This document shows, piece by piece, positions 17,235-25,963 of a stretch of DNA of 64,000 bases. Positions within the stretch are counted from its first letter, which is position 1; each line of letters begins with the position of its first letter. Source of the stretch: Dietzia sp032248695 (GTDB taxonomy: Bacteria > Actinomycetota > Actinomycetes > Mycobacteriales > Mycobacteriaceae); the NCBI RefSeq assembly GCF_032248695.1, contig NZ_JAVHXC010000006.1, positions 62,001-126,000 of the forward strand. Reading direction: 5' to 3'. The position numbers and the translations under genes are program-made. The notes under the pieces were generated by a model. The model was not told the origin of the DNA and made no database searches. It saw only the letters and a program-made list of their open reading frames with translations.

Positions 17235-18868
17235 TTGCTGATCTCCTGGCTGTCATCTGCGGGACGGGACGCGGCGATCTCCGCGGCCCAGCGGTAGTCG
17301 GGCTTGCCGGCGGGGTTGCGCTTGACGGACGGCTCGACCCACAACGCGCGCGGGCACTTGTACCGTGCGATCTCCTTGCGCGCGTACTCGTTGAGCTCCT
17401 CGATGGGCGGGCACTTGCCGTCCCGGGTGTGCAGTACGGCCGCGACCTTGTGGCCCATCCGGTCGTCGGGCACCCCGATCACCAGCGCGTCGAACACGTC
17501 GGGGTGCGTCTTGAGGGCGGCTTCGACCTCCTCCGGGTGCACCTTCTCCCCGCCGGTGTTGATGGACACCGAACCGCGACCGAGCATCGTGACGGTGCCG
17601 TCCTCCTCCACGCGCGCGTCGTCGCCGGGGATGGCGTAGCGCCGGCCGTTGAACGTCTTGAACGTCTCGGCGGTCTTGGCCTCGTCCTTGTAGTAGCCCA
17701 GGGGGATGTGGCCGGTGCGCGCCACCTTGCCGATGACACCCGACCCGGGCTCGACCTCGTTGCCCTCGGCGTCGAGGACGGTGGTCTCCCCGTCGATCTT
17801 CACGCGCGGGCCGCCGGTGTGGGTCTTGCCCTTCTCCGCCAGCGCGATGCCCGAGAACCCGGTCTCCGAGGAGCCGATCGAGTCGGAGATCATGGCGTTG
17901 GGAAAGGCGTCCACGAACTGGTCCTTGACGGACGGCGAGAACAGGGCCGCCGAGGAGCCGAGGTAGAACAGCGACGACGCGTCGTACTTCTCCGGGTCCC
18001 ACGCCTCGATCATGGGCCGCGCCATGGCGTCGCCCGTGATGAACATGAGGTTGATCTTGTGATCCGTCACGGCCTGCCAGACCGCCTCCGGGTCGAACTC
18101 CGGGATGAGCACGTTGGTGTGCCCGGCGAACAGCGCCATGAGGATCGCCCACTGCGCCCCGCCGTGGATGAGCGGAGGGAGGGCACATCGGACGAGGACG
18201 CCGCCGTCGACCGCCTTGTTCGCCAGCTCCCACTCGTCGGCCACCCGCTCACCGGTGAGGAAGTCGATGCCGCCGCCGAGGACCATGAACACGTCCTCCT
18301 GACGCCACATCACGCCCTTGGGCGAGCCCGTGGTCCCGCCGGTGTAGAGCATGTAGATGTCGTCGTTCGAGCGCTCGCCGAAGTCACGCTCGGGAGATTG
18401 CGCCGCGAGGGCCTCGTCGTAGTGCGCGACCGAGACCCCCTCCGGCACGGACGGGTCGGGCCCGTCGGTGCCGTCCTCGATGACCAGGCAGTGCCGTACG
18501 CCCGGTGTGCGGGGCAGGGTCTGCTCCAGGACGTCCGAGTACCGCCGCTCGTGGATCACCGCGACCGCGTCGGAGTTGTCGAGCAGGTACTCGAGCTCGG
18601 CCGACACGTAGCGGAAGTTCACGTTGACCATGACCGCGCGGATCTTGAAGATCGCGACCATGGCCTCGACGGCCTCGATGGTGTTGCGACTGTAGACCGC
18701 GACCTTGTCATCCGGCCCCACGCCCACCGACTGGAGGTGGTGCGCGAGCCGGTTGGCCCGCTCCTCCAGCTCCTTGAACGTGAAGGACCGGTCCCCCTGG
18801 ACCAGGACGAGCCGGTCCGGTACGCGGTCCACGCTGTGCTCTACGAGATCCCCGATGGTGTACGCCAT
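17231..18868 (-). CDS. fadD19: Steroid-CoA ligase FadD19
   Basis: 545 residues, close to the 548 of M. tuberculosis FadD19. ANL fold with P-loop YTGGTTGSPKG at 175-185, DSIGSSETGFSG in the adenylation domain, and the C-terminal catalytic Lys region NPAGKPDYRWA. Known homologues activate C27/C24 steroid acids with a C8 side chain, the first step of side-chain beta-oxidation. It is divergent from echA19, with a KstR-like site between them, and is followed by a coupled flavoprotein gene. Confidence 0.9.
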   Translation of the reverse strand: MAYTIGDLVEHSVDRVPDRLVLVQGDRSFTFKELEERANRLAHHLQSVGVGPDDKVAVYSRNTIEAVEAMVAIFKIRAVMVNVNFRYVSAELEYLLDNSDAVAVIHERRYSDVLEQTLPRTPGVRHCLVIEDGTDGPDPSVPEGVSVAHYDEALAAQSPERDFGERSNDDIYMLYTGGTTGSPKGVMWRQEDVFMVLGGGIDFLTGERVADEWELANKAVDGGVLVRCALPPLIHGGAQWAILMALFAGHTNVLIPEFDPEAVWQAVTDHKINLMFITGDAMARPMIEAWDPEKYDASSLFYLGSSAALFSPSVKDQFVDAFPNAMISDSIGSSETGFSGIALAEKGKTHTGGPRVKIDGETTVLDAEGNEVEPGSGVIGKVARTGHIPLGYYKDEAKTAETFKTFNGRRYAIPGDDARVEEDGTVTMLGRGSVSINTGGEKVHPEEVEAALKTHPDVFDALVIGVPDDRMGHKVAAVLHTRDGKCPPIEELNEYARKEIARYKCPRALWVEPSVKRNPAGKPDYRWAAEIAASRPADDSQEISK

Positions 18869-18878
18869 GCGATCAAAG

Positions 18879-18892
18879 TAGAACGTGTTACC
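18879..18892. promoter_or_regulatory. KstR-like operator between fadD19 and echA19
   Basis: TAGAACGTGTTACC keeps AACnnGTT and differs from the consensus only at the last position. It begins 11 bases upstream of the fadD19 ATG and lies 57 bases upstream of echA19, so it can control both. Confidence 0.72.
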
Positions 18893-18948
18893 GTCCCGTG
18901 GGGCGTGTAACTGTGATCCCGATCAAATTTCTCTCCCAGGAGGACTCC

Positions 18949-19755
18949 ATGACCAGCGTCGACACTCCCGAGGACCAGCACCTGCTCACCGAGCGGCGGG
19001 GACACGTCCTGATCGTCACCATGAACCGCCCCGAGGCCCGCAACGCGCTGTCCGGGCCGATGATGCGCGGCATGGAGGCCGCCTGGGACCTCGTCGACTC
19101 CGACCCCGACATCCGGGCCTGCATCCTCACCGGCGCCGGCGGCTACTTCTGCGCGGGGGCCGACCTCAAGGCGATGAACAAGGAGGCGCCGGGCGACAAG
19201 TTCGCCGGCGGCGGCTGGGACCTCACCCGGCTCCCCGCCCTGCTCAAGGGCCGCCGGCTGAGCAAGCCGCTCATCGCGGCGGTCGAGGGCCCGGCCATCG
19301 CCGGCGGCACCGAGATCCTGCAGGGCACCGACATCCGGGTGGCCGGCCGGTCGGCGAAGTTCGGTGTCTCCGAGGCCCGCTGGGGTCTGTACCCCCTCGG
19401 TGGCTCGGCCGTGCGGCTGGTCCGACAGATCCCCTACACCGTGGCGATGGACGTCCTCATGACCGGTCGCCACCTGTCGGCCGAGGAGGCCGAGCGGTTC
19501 GGGCTCGTCGGTCACGTGGTCGACGACGGCACCGCGCTCGACAAGGCCCTGGAGATCGCCGAGGCGATCGCCGCCAACGGCCCGCTCGCCGTCCAGGGGA
19601 TGATCGAGACGATCCGACGCACCGAGGGGATGCACGAGGAGGAGGCCTTCCGGGTCGACGCCGAGGTCGGTGGTCGCGTCTTCGCCTCGGCCGACGCCAA
19701 GGAGGGCCCGCGCGCCTTCGCGGAGAAGCGGAAGCCCGAGTTCCGGGGAGAGTGA
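18949..19755 (+). CDS. echA19: Enoyl-CoA hydratase EchA19, steroid side chain
   Basis: 268 residues. ATG 18949 is chosen because CAGGAGG sits five bases upstream; the in-frame ATG at 18898 lies next to the operator and has no ribosome site. Crotonase fold: NRPEARNALS (about 24-33), oxyanion-hole segments AGADLKAM and AGGTEILQGTD, and C-terminal AEKRKPEFRG. EchA19 is the KstR-regulated hydratase acting on steroid enoyl-CoA in side-chain degradation. The adjacent fadD19 is its conserved neighbour. Confidence 0.9.
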   Translation: MTSVDTPEDQHLLTERRGHVLIVTMNRPEARNALSGPMMRGMEAAWDLVDSDPDIRACILTGAGGYFCAGADLKAMNKEAPGDKFAGGGWDLTRLPALLKGRRLSKPLIAAVEGPAIAGGTEILQGTDIRVAGRSAKFGVSEARWGLYPLGGSAVRLVRQIPYTVAMDVLMTGRHLSAEEAERFGLVGHVVDDGTALDKALEIAEAIAANGPLAVQGMIETIRRTEGMHEEEAFRVDAEVGGRVFASADAKEGPRAFAEKRKPEFRGE

Positions 19756-19818
19756 CTACCCGCGTTCACATCTGCCTATAAGGTCGACTCGACGGAGGTC
19801 GAGGAACGAGGGTGGGCA

Positions 19819-20196
19819 ATGGGTGACGTAGGGCCGCGGGTAGTGATCGCCGACGACGACGAGGACATCCGCGAGCTGGTCGCCTTCAAACTCGGCAACG
19901 CCGGGTACGAGGTCCGCACGGCCCGCGACGGGGTCGAGGCGCTCGAGGCGATCACCAGCTTCGCGCCCTCGTTGGCGATCCTCGACGTCATGATGCCCGG
20001 CCTGTCCGGGCTCGACGTGCTGCGCCGTATGCGCGACGGAGAGGGGCCGGCGGACTGCCGGGCCCTGCTGCTCACCGCGCGCGCCCGCGACGCCGAGGTG
20101 GACGCCGGTTTCGCCGCCGGGGCGGACGACTACGTCATCAAGCCGTTCAGCCCGCGCGAACTGCTCCGCCGCGTCGACGCGTTGCTCGGCCGCTGA
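19819..20196 (+). CDS. Stand-alone response-regulator receiver (CheY-like)
   Basis: 125 residues, a receiver domain and nothing else. The acidic pocket is Asp12-14, the phospho-acceptor Asp56 (ILDVMMPG), and the switch residues Thr86 and Lys108 (DDYVIKPF) are intact. There is no DNA-binding or enzymatic output, so signalling must go through protein contact. It is the first gene of a four-gene cassette ending in a histidine kinase; the next gene starts 19 bases downstream. The likely phosphodonor is the kinase at 22911-24452 and the likely target the HEAT or glycosyltransferase protein (inference). Confidence 0.88.
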   Translation: MGDVGPRVVIADDDEDIRELVAFKLGNAGYEVRTARDGVEALEAITSFAPSLAILDVMMPGLSGLDVLRRMRDGEGPADCRALLLTARARDAEVDAGFAAGADDYVIKPFSPRELLRRVDALLGR

Positions 20197-20215
20197 CGTC
20201 ACGGGACCCTTCGCC

Positions 20216-21475
20216 GTGCTCCCCACCTACGAGGACTCCTCGCCCTCCCTGCTCGACGACGTCGCCCCCGAGGTCGCCTCCGGAGTCCTCACCGCGTCCC
20301 TGTGGATCCTCGTCGCCGCCGTCGTCGTGCTCATCGTGGTGATGATCTGGGCACACGTCGCCCGCGTCACCCGCGCCCGCCGGGTCGAGCGCATCCTCGC
20401 GCCACTGCGCCCGCGCCTGCTCGCCCTCGCCGCCGACGAGGAGCCCACCGGCGACTCCCCCGGGGCACTCGGCCGGTACCGCGAGCGGGTCGTCGACCGG
20501 GCCGTCCTCGACCTGTTGGGCAAGGTCCGCGGCGGGGCCGCCACCGCACTGGTCGACGTCCTCGACCGCCACGGCACGGTCGACGGCGCACTGCGCGGCA
20601 CCCGCTCGTGGTCCGCCACCACCCGCGCGCGCTCGGCACAGATCCTCGGCGCCACCCGCCGCCCCGAACACGCCCCGGTGCTCGCCGGCCTGCTCTCCGA
20701 CCGCGACCGCGCCGTGCGCGCGACGGCGGCCCGTGCCCTCGGGGTACTCGGTGACGCGACCTACTCCGACGCCGTCCTCCGCGCGGTCCGCGAGGTCCGG
20801 GGACTGTCCGGAATCCCCGCGTACGTCGCCGCGGACGCCCTGCTCGTCATGGGCGACGACGTCCGCGAGGCGATACGCCGCGGACTCGACGACGCCGACC
20901 CAGGGGTGCGCTACGTCGCCGCGACCGTCGCCGCCCGCGGCGGGATGGCCTCGCTGCTGCCCAGGGTCCTCCAGTTGTTCCGGGGCGACCCCGACGAGCG
21001 GGTCCGGGCCGCGGCGACGCGGACCCTCGGGGCGATCGGCGACGCCCGCGTCCTCGACGACCTCGGGCGCGCGCTGGCCGCGGACGAACCCGCGGTCGTC
21101 CGACTGGCCGCCGCCACCGCACTCGGCGAACTCGGGGCCCCGGCGGGCGTCCCGCTCCTGCGGCCGGTGCTCGCGGACCGCGACCGCCGACTGGCACAGG
21201 TGGCCGCCGGCGCGCTGGCCGCCCTGGGCCGGCCCGGCAGGGACGTCCTCGTCGAGACCCTGCAGCAGGGTCTCGTCCCGTCGGAGGTCTCCGTCCGCAA
21301 CACCGCGACCACCCCGGCGGCGGATCTCGCCGCCCTCGCCTCGCTCGGCGCCGTCACCGCCATCGGTATCCGCGACCGTCAGCCCCACCTCTACGAGCTG
21401 GCCGCCACCGCCGCGCGGCGGGCCGACGAGCCCACCGCGGGAGCCGCCCCACAGGACGAGGAGTCCACGTCGTGA
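20216..21475 (+). CDS. Membrane-anchored HEAT-repeat protein
   Basis: 419 residues, GTG start. One membrane helix at about 28-47, then a cytosolic domain with at least five HEAT/PBS-lyase-like repeats between about 135 and 370 (recurring RAAATRTLGAIGD and RLAAATALGELG patterns). The C-terminus is acidic and disordered. HEAT repeats are protein-binding scaffolds; the gene lies between the receiver and the glycosyltransferase, with which it shares a GTGA overlap. It could link receiver phosphorylation to the synthase, but no function is known to me. Confidence 0.82.
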   Translation: MLPTYEDSSPSLLDDVAPEVASGVLTASLWILVAAVVVLIVVMIWAHVARVTRARRVERILAPLRPRLLALAADEEPTGDSPGALGRYRERVVDRAVLDLLGKVRGGAATALVDVLDRHGTVDGALRGTRSWSATTRARSAQILGATRRPEHAPVLAGLLSDRDRAVRATAARALGVLGDATYSDAVLRAVREVRGLSGIPAYVAADALLVMGDDVREAIRRGLDDADPGVRYVAATVAARGGMASLLPRVLQLFRGDPDERVRAAATRTLGAIGDARVLDDLGRALAADEPAVVRLAAATALGELGAPAGVPLLRPVLADRDRRLAQVAAGALAALGRPGRDVLVETLQQGLVPSEVSVRNTATTPAADLAALASLGAVTAIGIRDRQPHLYELAATAARRADEPTAGAAPQDEESTS

Positions 21476-22914
21476 TCGAGACCCTCCGGGTGGTGATCGC
21501 CACGCTGCTCGACGTGATCGCGTGGCCCATCCTCCTCTACTTCCTGCTCATCAACTCCTCCTACCTGGTGCTCGTCATCGCCGCGGCCGTCGACTTCCGC
21601 AGCACGCGACGTCGTCGTCGTCACTCCGGTCGTGTCGAGCGCCTCGGCAGCCACACGGCGCCGGGGGTCACGGTCGTCGTCCCCGCCTACAACGAGGAGG
21701 CCGGCGTCGTCGAGGTGACCCGGTCCCTCCTCGGGCTGCGCTACCATCGCCACGAGGTCATCGTCGTCAACGACGGCTCCTCCGACGACACGCTCCGGGT
21801 CCTCGTCGAGGCGTTCGACCTGGTCCGCGCGGACCGCGAGGTGCCCTACGAGATCCCCACCCGCCAGGTCCCGCGCGGCATCTACGTCCCCCGCGACGGC
21901 TACACCCGCCTCACCGTGATCGACAAGCCCAACTCGGGCCGCTCCGACTCGGTCAACGTCGGCATCAACACCTCCGTCGAGGACCTCATCATCTGCGTCG
22001 ACGGCGACTCCCTGCTCGACCCCGACGCCCTGCTCATCGTCACCGAACCGTTCGCCGACGACCCGCTGCGCACGGCCGCCACCGGCGGCGTCGTCCGCGT
22101 GGCCAACGGGTGCACCATCCGCTCCGGACAGATCGTCGACGTCCGGATGCCCCGCAACCTGCTCGCCCAGATCCAGGCACTCGAGTACCTGCGCTCGTTC
22201 TTCCTCGGGCGTTCCGGCTGGTCCAGGCTCGGGGCGCTGATCCTCATCTCCGGCGCCTTCGGCTGCTTCCGGCGCGACCTGCTGGTGGAGGTCGGCGGCC
22301 TCGACCCCGACTCGATCGGCGAGGACTTCGAACTCGTCATGCGCATCCACCGCCTGCTGCGGGAGCGCGACCAGGACTACAGGGTGACGTTCGTCCCCGA
22401 GCCGGTGTGCTGGACCGAGGTGCCCGAGACACTGCCCGTCCTGCGCAAGCAACGTGCCCGCTGGCACCGCGGCCTGTGGGAGACCCTCGTCAAGCACCGC
22501 GTCATGTTCGGCAACCCCCGCTACGGGCGCGCGGGCACGCTGGCGGTCCCGTACTACTGGGCCTTCGAACTGTTCGCCCCGCTCATCGAGGCGGTCGGCC
22601 TGGTCCTCATGGTCCTCGGCTTCGCGCTGGGCCTGATCAACCCCACCACGTTCTGGTTGTTCCTCGCCGTGGCGTACGGCTACGCGATCGTCGTGGCACT
22701 CGCGGCCGCCGCCGTCGACGAGGTCTACTTCGCCCGCTACCACCGGTTCGGCAGCATGCTCTCGCTCATCAGCTCGGCCGTGCTCGAGAACATCGGCTAC
22801 CGCCAGCTCCACGTGGTGTGGCGCCTCCGCGGCTGGTGGCAGGCCCTGCGCGGCACCGAGCAGCAGTGGGGCGTCATGACGCGTCGCGGTTTCACCACGG
22901 AGACGGCGTCGTGA
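21472..22914 (+). CDS. Processive family 2 glycosyltransferase, probable exopolysaccharide synthase
   Basis: 480 residues, GTG start overlapping the HEAT gene. An N-terminal membrane helix (about 12-38) is followed by a GT-A domain with VVPAYNEE (69-76), NDGSSDD (100-106), DGDS (177-180), GED (283-285, catalytic base region) and QRARW (327-331), the last being the processive-synthase signature. Three or so C-terminal helices (about 355-435) complete the plan seen in PgaC/IcaA, hyaluronan and cellulose synthases. Expected role: polymerise a UDP-sugar and extrude the chain. The polymer is unknown; no hydrolase or export gene is adjacent. Confidence 0.85.
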   Translation: MIETLRVVIATLLDVIAWPILLYFLLINSSYLVLVIAAAVDFRSTRRRRRHSGRVERLGSHTAPGVTVVVPAYNEEAGVVEVTRSLLGLRYHRHEVIVVNDGSSDDTLRVLVEAFDLVRADREVPYEIPTRQVPRGIYVPRDGYTRLTVIDKPNSGRSDSVNVGINTSVEDLIICVDGDSLLDPDALLIVTEPFADDPLRTAATGGVVRVANGCTIRSGQIVDVRMPRNLLAQIQALEYLRSFFLGRSGWSRLGALILISGAFGCFRRDLLVEVGGLDPDSIGEDFELVMRIHRLLRERDQDYRVTFVPEPVCWTEVPETLPVLRKQRARWHRGLWETLVKHRVMFGNPRYGRAGTLAVPYYWAFELFAPLIEAVGLVLMVLGFALGLINPTTFWLFLAVAYGYAIVVALAAAAVDEVYFARYHRFGSMLSLISSAVLENIGYRQLHVVWRLRGWWQALRGTEQQWGVMTRRGFTTETAS

Positions 22915-24452
22915 CCGCGCCCGCCCGGCCGCCCCGCAGGGTCTCGCAGATCCTGCGGAGCCGCAGCCGGGACATGTTGGTCCTCGTGGTGGCGGTGGCC
23001 CTGCTGGGACCCGTCATGCTGCTGGTCCAGTACTTCTTCTCGCAGCGCACCAGCACCCTGTACACGCCGATCGTCGACACCACGAGCCGACTGGTGATCG
23101 ATATGCGGTGGGCCCAGTCCGACCTGCGCATGGGCCGGGTCTACGACCTGCCGGGGGCCGCGGACCGGCTGCAGGCGCGGCGCACCGACTCCCAGGCGTC
23201 CCTCGACGAACTCCGCCGGCTCATCGGGGACGACTCCGAGTTCGCGCCGGCCCTGCAGGAGCTGTCCACCGCCTCCGACGCGTGGTGGCGGTACGCGAAC
23301 TCGGTCGTCGGGGGCGGGGCGACCGTTCCCGTCGACACCGACCCCGCCGCGCGGGAGGCCTTCACCGCGGCGCTGGCCGACTTCACGACGATGGTCACGG
23401 CCGCGGACACCCTGCACGGCCTCGCCGTGGACAAGCGGACGGAGATCCGGGACCTGCGCACCGCGATCCTCGTGGGGGGGTTCGCGCTGGCGGGTGTGAT
23501 CATCGTCGCCGCCTCGGTCGCGATCGCCCGCGGCACGCGCCGGACGGCCGAGCTGATCGTCGCGCCCGTGGAGGAGCTCGCCGAGGTCGCGCGCAACGAC
23601 ACGGGGGGTGGTCGGGGCACGCGGGCCGGTACGGACACCGGACCGGCGGAGGTCCGGGCCCTGGCCGCCGCGTTCAACAGCCTGCTCGACACGCGCGACG
23701 AGTTCGAGACGACCCGCGACGAGCAGCTCGGCAGACTCCAGGAGCTGGACCGCCAGAAGGACGCCTTCGTGTCCACGGTCAGTCACGAGCTGCGCACTCC
23801 CCTGGCCTCGATCGTCGGCTACACTGAGATGCTCTGCGACGGAGACGGCGGGGAGCTGACCGACGCGCAGCACCGCCTGGTCGCCGTGGTCCAGCGCAAC
23901 GCCGACCGTCTGCGGGGCCTCATCGAGGACCTGCTCACGCTCAGCCGCATCGAGGCGCAGGGACTCGACATCGACCACGACCGCCTCAGCCTCGACGCCG
24001 TCGTGGCGAACGTGACCGAGTCGCTGCGCCCCGTGGCCGCACGTGCCGGCCTCACGCTCGTCGAACGACTCGAGCCCGCCGAGGTCATCGGCGACGCTCT
24101 CCAACTGGAGCGCGCCGTGACCAACCTCGTGAGCAACGCGATCAAGTTCACCCCCGGGGACGGGACCGTCACCGTGACGGTGGGCGCGGACCAGCACGTC
24201 GCGACCGTGACGGTCGCCGACACCGGCATCGGCATCCCGGCCGCCGAACAGGAGCACCTCGGAACCCGGTTCTTCCGGTCGAGTTCCGCGCAGCACCGCT
24301 CGATCCCCGGCACCGGTCTCGGGCTGAGCATCGTGCAGGCGATCGCCGAGGGGCACGGTGGCACGCTCGAGTGCGACTCGGTGGAGGACGAGGGCACCAC
24401 GTTCCGGCTCACGGTCCCCCTGTGGAGCGCCGGCGCCGCCCCGACGGCCTGA
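22911..24452 (+). CDS. Sensor histidine kinase of the glycosyltransferase cassette
   Basis: 513 residues from GTG 22911, which overlaps the glycosyltransferase stop (GTGA). Membrane helices at about 23-43 and 185-206 flank a ~140-residue helical extracytoplasmic sensor. HAMP-like linker about 207-262, HisKA with phospho-acceptor His292 (SHELRTPL), HATPase with N box at 405-412, DTGIG (437-441) and GTGLGLS (468-474). It is an intact kinase and pairs logically with the receiver three genes upstream. The stimulus is unknown. The gene ends 13 bases before the convergent aldehyde dehydrogenase. Confidence 0.9.
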   Translation: MTAPARPPRRVSQILRSRSRDMLVLVVAVALLGPVMLLVQYFFSQRTSTLYTPIVDTTSRLVIDMRWAQSDLRMGRVYDLPGAADRLQARRTDSQASLDELRRLIGDDSEFAPALQELSTASDAWWRYANSVVGGGATVPVDTDPAAREAFTAALADFTTMVTAADTLHGLAVDKRTEIRDLRTAILVGGFALAGVIIVAASVAIARGTRRTAELIVAPVEELAEVARNDTGGGRGTRAGTDTGPAEVRALAAAFNSLLDTRDEFETTRDEQLGRLQELDRQKDAFVSTVSHELRTPLASIVGYTEMLCDGDGGELTDAQHRLVAVVQRNADRLRGLIEDLLTLSRIEAQGLDIDHDRLSLDAVVANVTESLRPVAARAGLTLVERLEPAEVIGDALQLERAVTNLVSNAIKFTPGDGTVTVTVGADQHVATVTVADTGIGIPAAEQEHLGTRFFRSSSAQHRSIPGTGLGLSIVQAIAEGHGGTLECDSVEDEGTTFRLTVPLWSAGAAPTA

Positions 24453-24465
24453 CGCCCGGGCGGCG

Positions 24466-25926
24466 CTACAACCCCAGTCGCGTGCGGGCCCGCATCGCCC
24501 CGAGGTACGCCGAGGCGAGACGCTTCTTGCCGCGGGTGAACGGCGGCACCACGAGCCCGGAGACGTTGGTGTCGAACGAGTGCAGCGCGACCGCCCGCTC
24601 GTGGGTGAAGGTCCGGAACCCGTAGTGGCCGTGGTATCCGCCCATCCCCGAGTTGCCGACCCCTCCGAAGGGGACGGCGGAGGAGGCCATCCCTATCCCG
24701 AAGTCGTTGCCGTAGATGCTGCCGGAGCGGGTGCGGTCGGCCACCACCTCGAACCGCTCGTTCCGCTCCCCGTACCAGTACAGGACCAGCGGGCTGGGGC
24801 GGTCGTTGACGTACCTGATCGCGTCGGCGAGCGTGTCGTAGCCGAAGACGGTGAGGACGGGGCCGAACACCTCGTCGGAGTCGATCTCCATGTCCGGGGT
24901 GACGCCGGTGAGCAGGGTGGGTGCGATCTTGCGGGTCACGGGGTCCGGTAGCCGCTCGGCCGCCGGGGCCGCGTCGCGGCGGTGCGCGCCCTTCGCGACG
25001 GCGTCCTCGACGAGCCCGACGATCCGCTCGTAGTTCGAGTCGTTGACGGTGGCGGTGTACTCGGGGTTGCCGACGATGGCGGGAAGGGTGGTGCGCCACT
25101 GGTCGAGCACGGTGTCGCAGAACGTGTCGAGACGGTCGCGCGGGACGAACACGTAGTCGGGACACATGCACACCTGCCCGCCGTTGACCAGGCGGGCCGC
25201 GGCGATGCTGCGGGCCGCGCGGTCGATGTCGGCGCTCGTGTCGACGAGGACGGGGTTCTTGCCGCCGAGCTCGAGGGTGACGGGCGTGAGGTTCTCGGCG
25301 GCGTCCCGGGCGACGGACCGGCCGACGCCCGGTGAGCCGGTGAAGAACAGGTGGTCGTACGCGAGTCGGGAGAAGTCCGAGCCGCGGCCGTGCTCGGGAC
25401 CGGCGACGGCGAGCTCGTCGACGGCGAAGTACTCGGGCGCGCGGCGGCACAGCACCTCGGTCGTATGCGCGGTGACCGAGGAGGGCCGCATCATCACCCG
25501 GTTCCCGGCGCCGAGGGCGGACCCGGCGGGCACGATCGTCAGGTAGAGGGGGAAGTTCCAGGGCCCGATGATGCCCACGACGCCCTTGGGGTCGTGGCGG
25601 ACCTGTTGGGTGAACCCGACCGCCTCGAGGACCCGGGAGGGGCGGGTGGGTCTCATCCACTTGCGGAGGTGTGCGCGCTGGTGGTCGAGGTCCGGGATGG
25701 AGGAGGCGATGTCGGTGAGGGTGGAGAAGGTCTCGGGCCGGGAACCGTAGTCCTCGCGGAGCGCCTCGGTGAGCTCCGCGGCGTTGTCCAGGACGAGCTC
25801 CTTGAGCCGCTGGATCCGGTCCCGCCGGATCGCGACGCCCGGCTGGGGGTCGGCGAGGAACGCCTGCTGCTGGCGCTCGAGGATCTGCGCGAGGGTGAGA
25901 TCGCGGGCGGTGGGAGTGCTGGTCAT
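24466..25926 (-). CDS. Aldehyde dehydrogenase (coniferyl/fatty aldehyde dehydrogenase-like)
   Basis: 486 residues. NAD(P)-dependent ALDH fold: GPWNFPLYLT (121-130), FTGSPGVG (195-202), general base Glu219 in LELGGKNP, catalytic Cys253 in GGQVC, and PFGGVGNSGMGGYHG near 425. The short C-terminus and these variants resemble class 3/coniferyl aldehyde dehydrogenases, which oxidise medium-chain or aromatic aldehydes. It follows an acyl-CoA synthetase gene on the same strand (37-base gap), so the two could oxidise and activate the same substrate. The substrate is not determined. Confidence 0.85.
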   Translation of the reverse strand: MTSTPTARDLTLAQILERQQQAFLADPQPGVAIRRDRIQRLKELVLDNAAELTEALREDYGSRPETFSTLTDIASSIPDLDHQRAHLRKWMRPTRPSRVLEAVGFTQQVRHDPKGVVGIIGPWNFPLYLTIVPAGSALGAGNRVMMRPSSVTAHTTEVLCRRAPEYFAVDELAVAGPEHGRGSDFSRLAYDHLFFTGSPGVGRSVARDAAENLTPVTLELGGKNPVLVDTSADIDRAARSIAAARLVNGGQVCMCPDYVFVPRDRLDTFCDTVLDQWRTTLPAIVGNPEYTATVNDSNYERIVGLVEDAVAKGAHRRDAAPAAERLPDPVTRKIAPTLLTGVTPDMEIDSDEVFGPVLTVFGYDTLADAIRYVNDRPSPLVLYWYGERNERFEVVADRTRSGSIYGNDFGIGMASSAVPFGGVGNSGMGGYHGHYGFRTFTHERAVALHSFDTNVSGLVVPPFTRGKKRLASAYLGAMRARTRLGL

Positions 25927-25963
25927 GTGTCCAGACTAGGGGCCACCGCCCGCGCGCGGGGTG

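Noticed and set aside
20733..22910. Apparent 1239-residue fusion ending in the histidine kinase
   Set aside because: The upstream 726 codons are the out-of-frame shadow of the HEAT and glycosyltransferase genes; the kinase starts at GTG 22911.
19819..24452. c-di-GMP-regulated polysaccharide locus
   Set aside because: No GGDEF, EAL or PilZ domain is visible in the four proteins.
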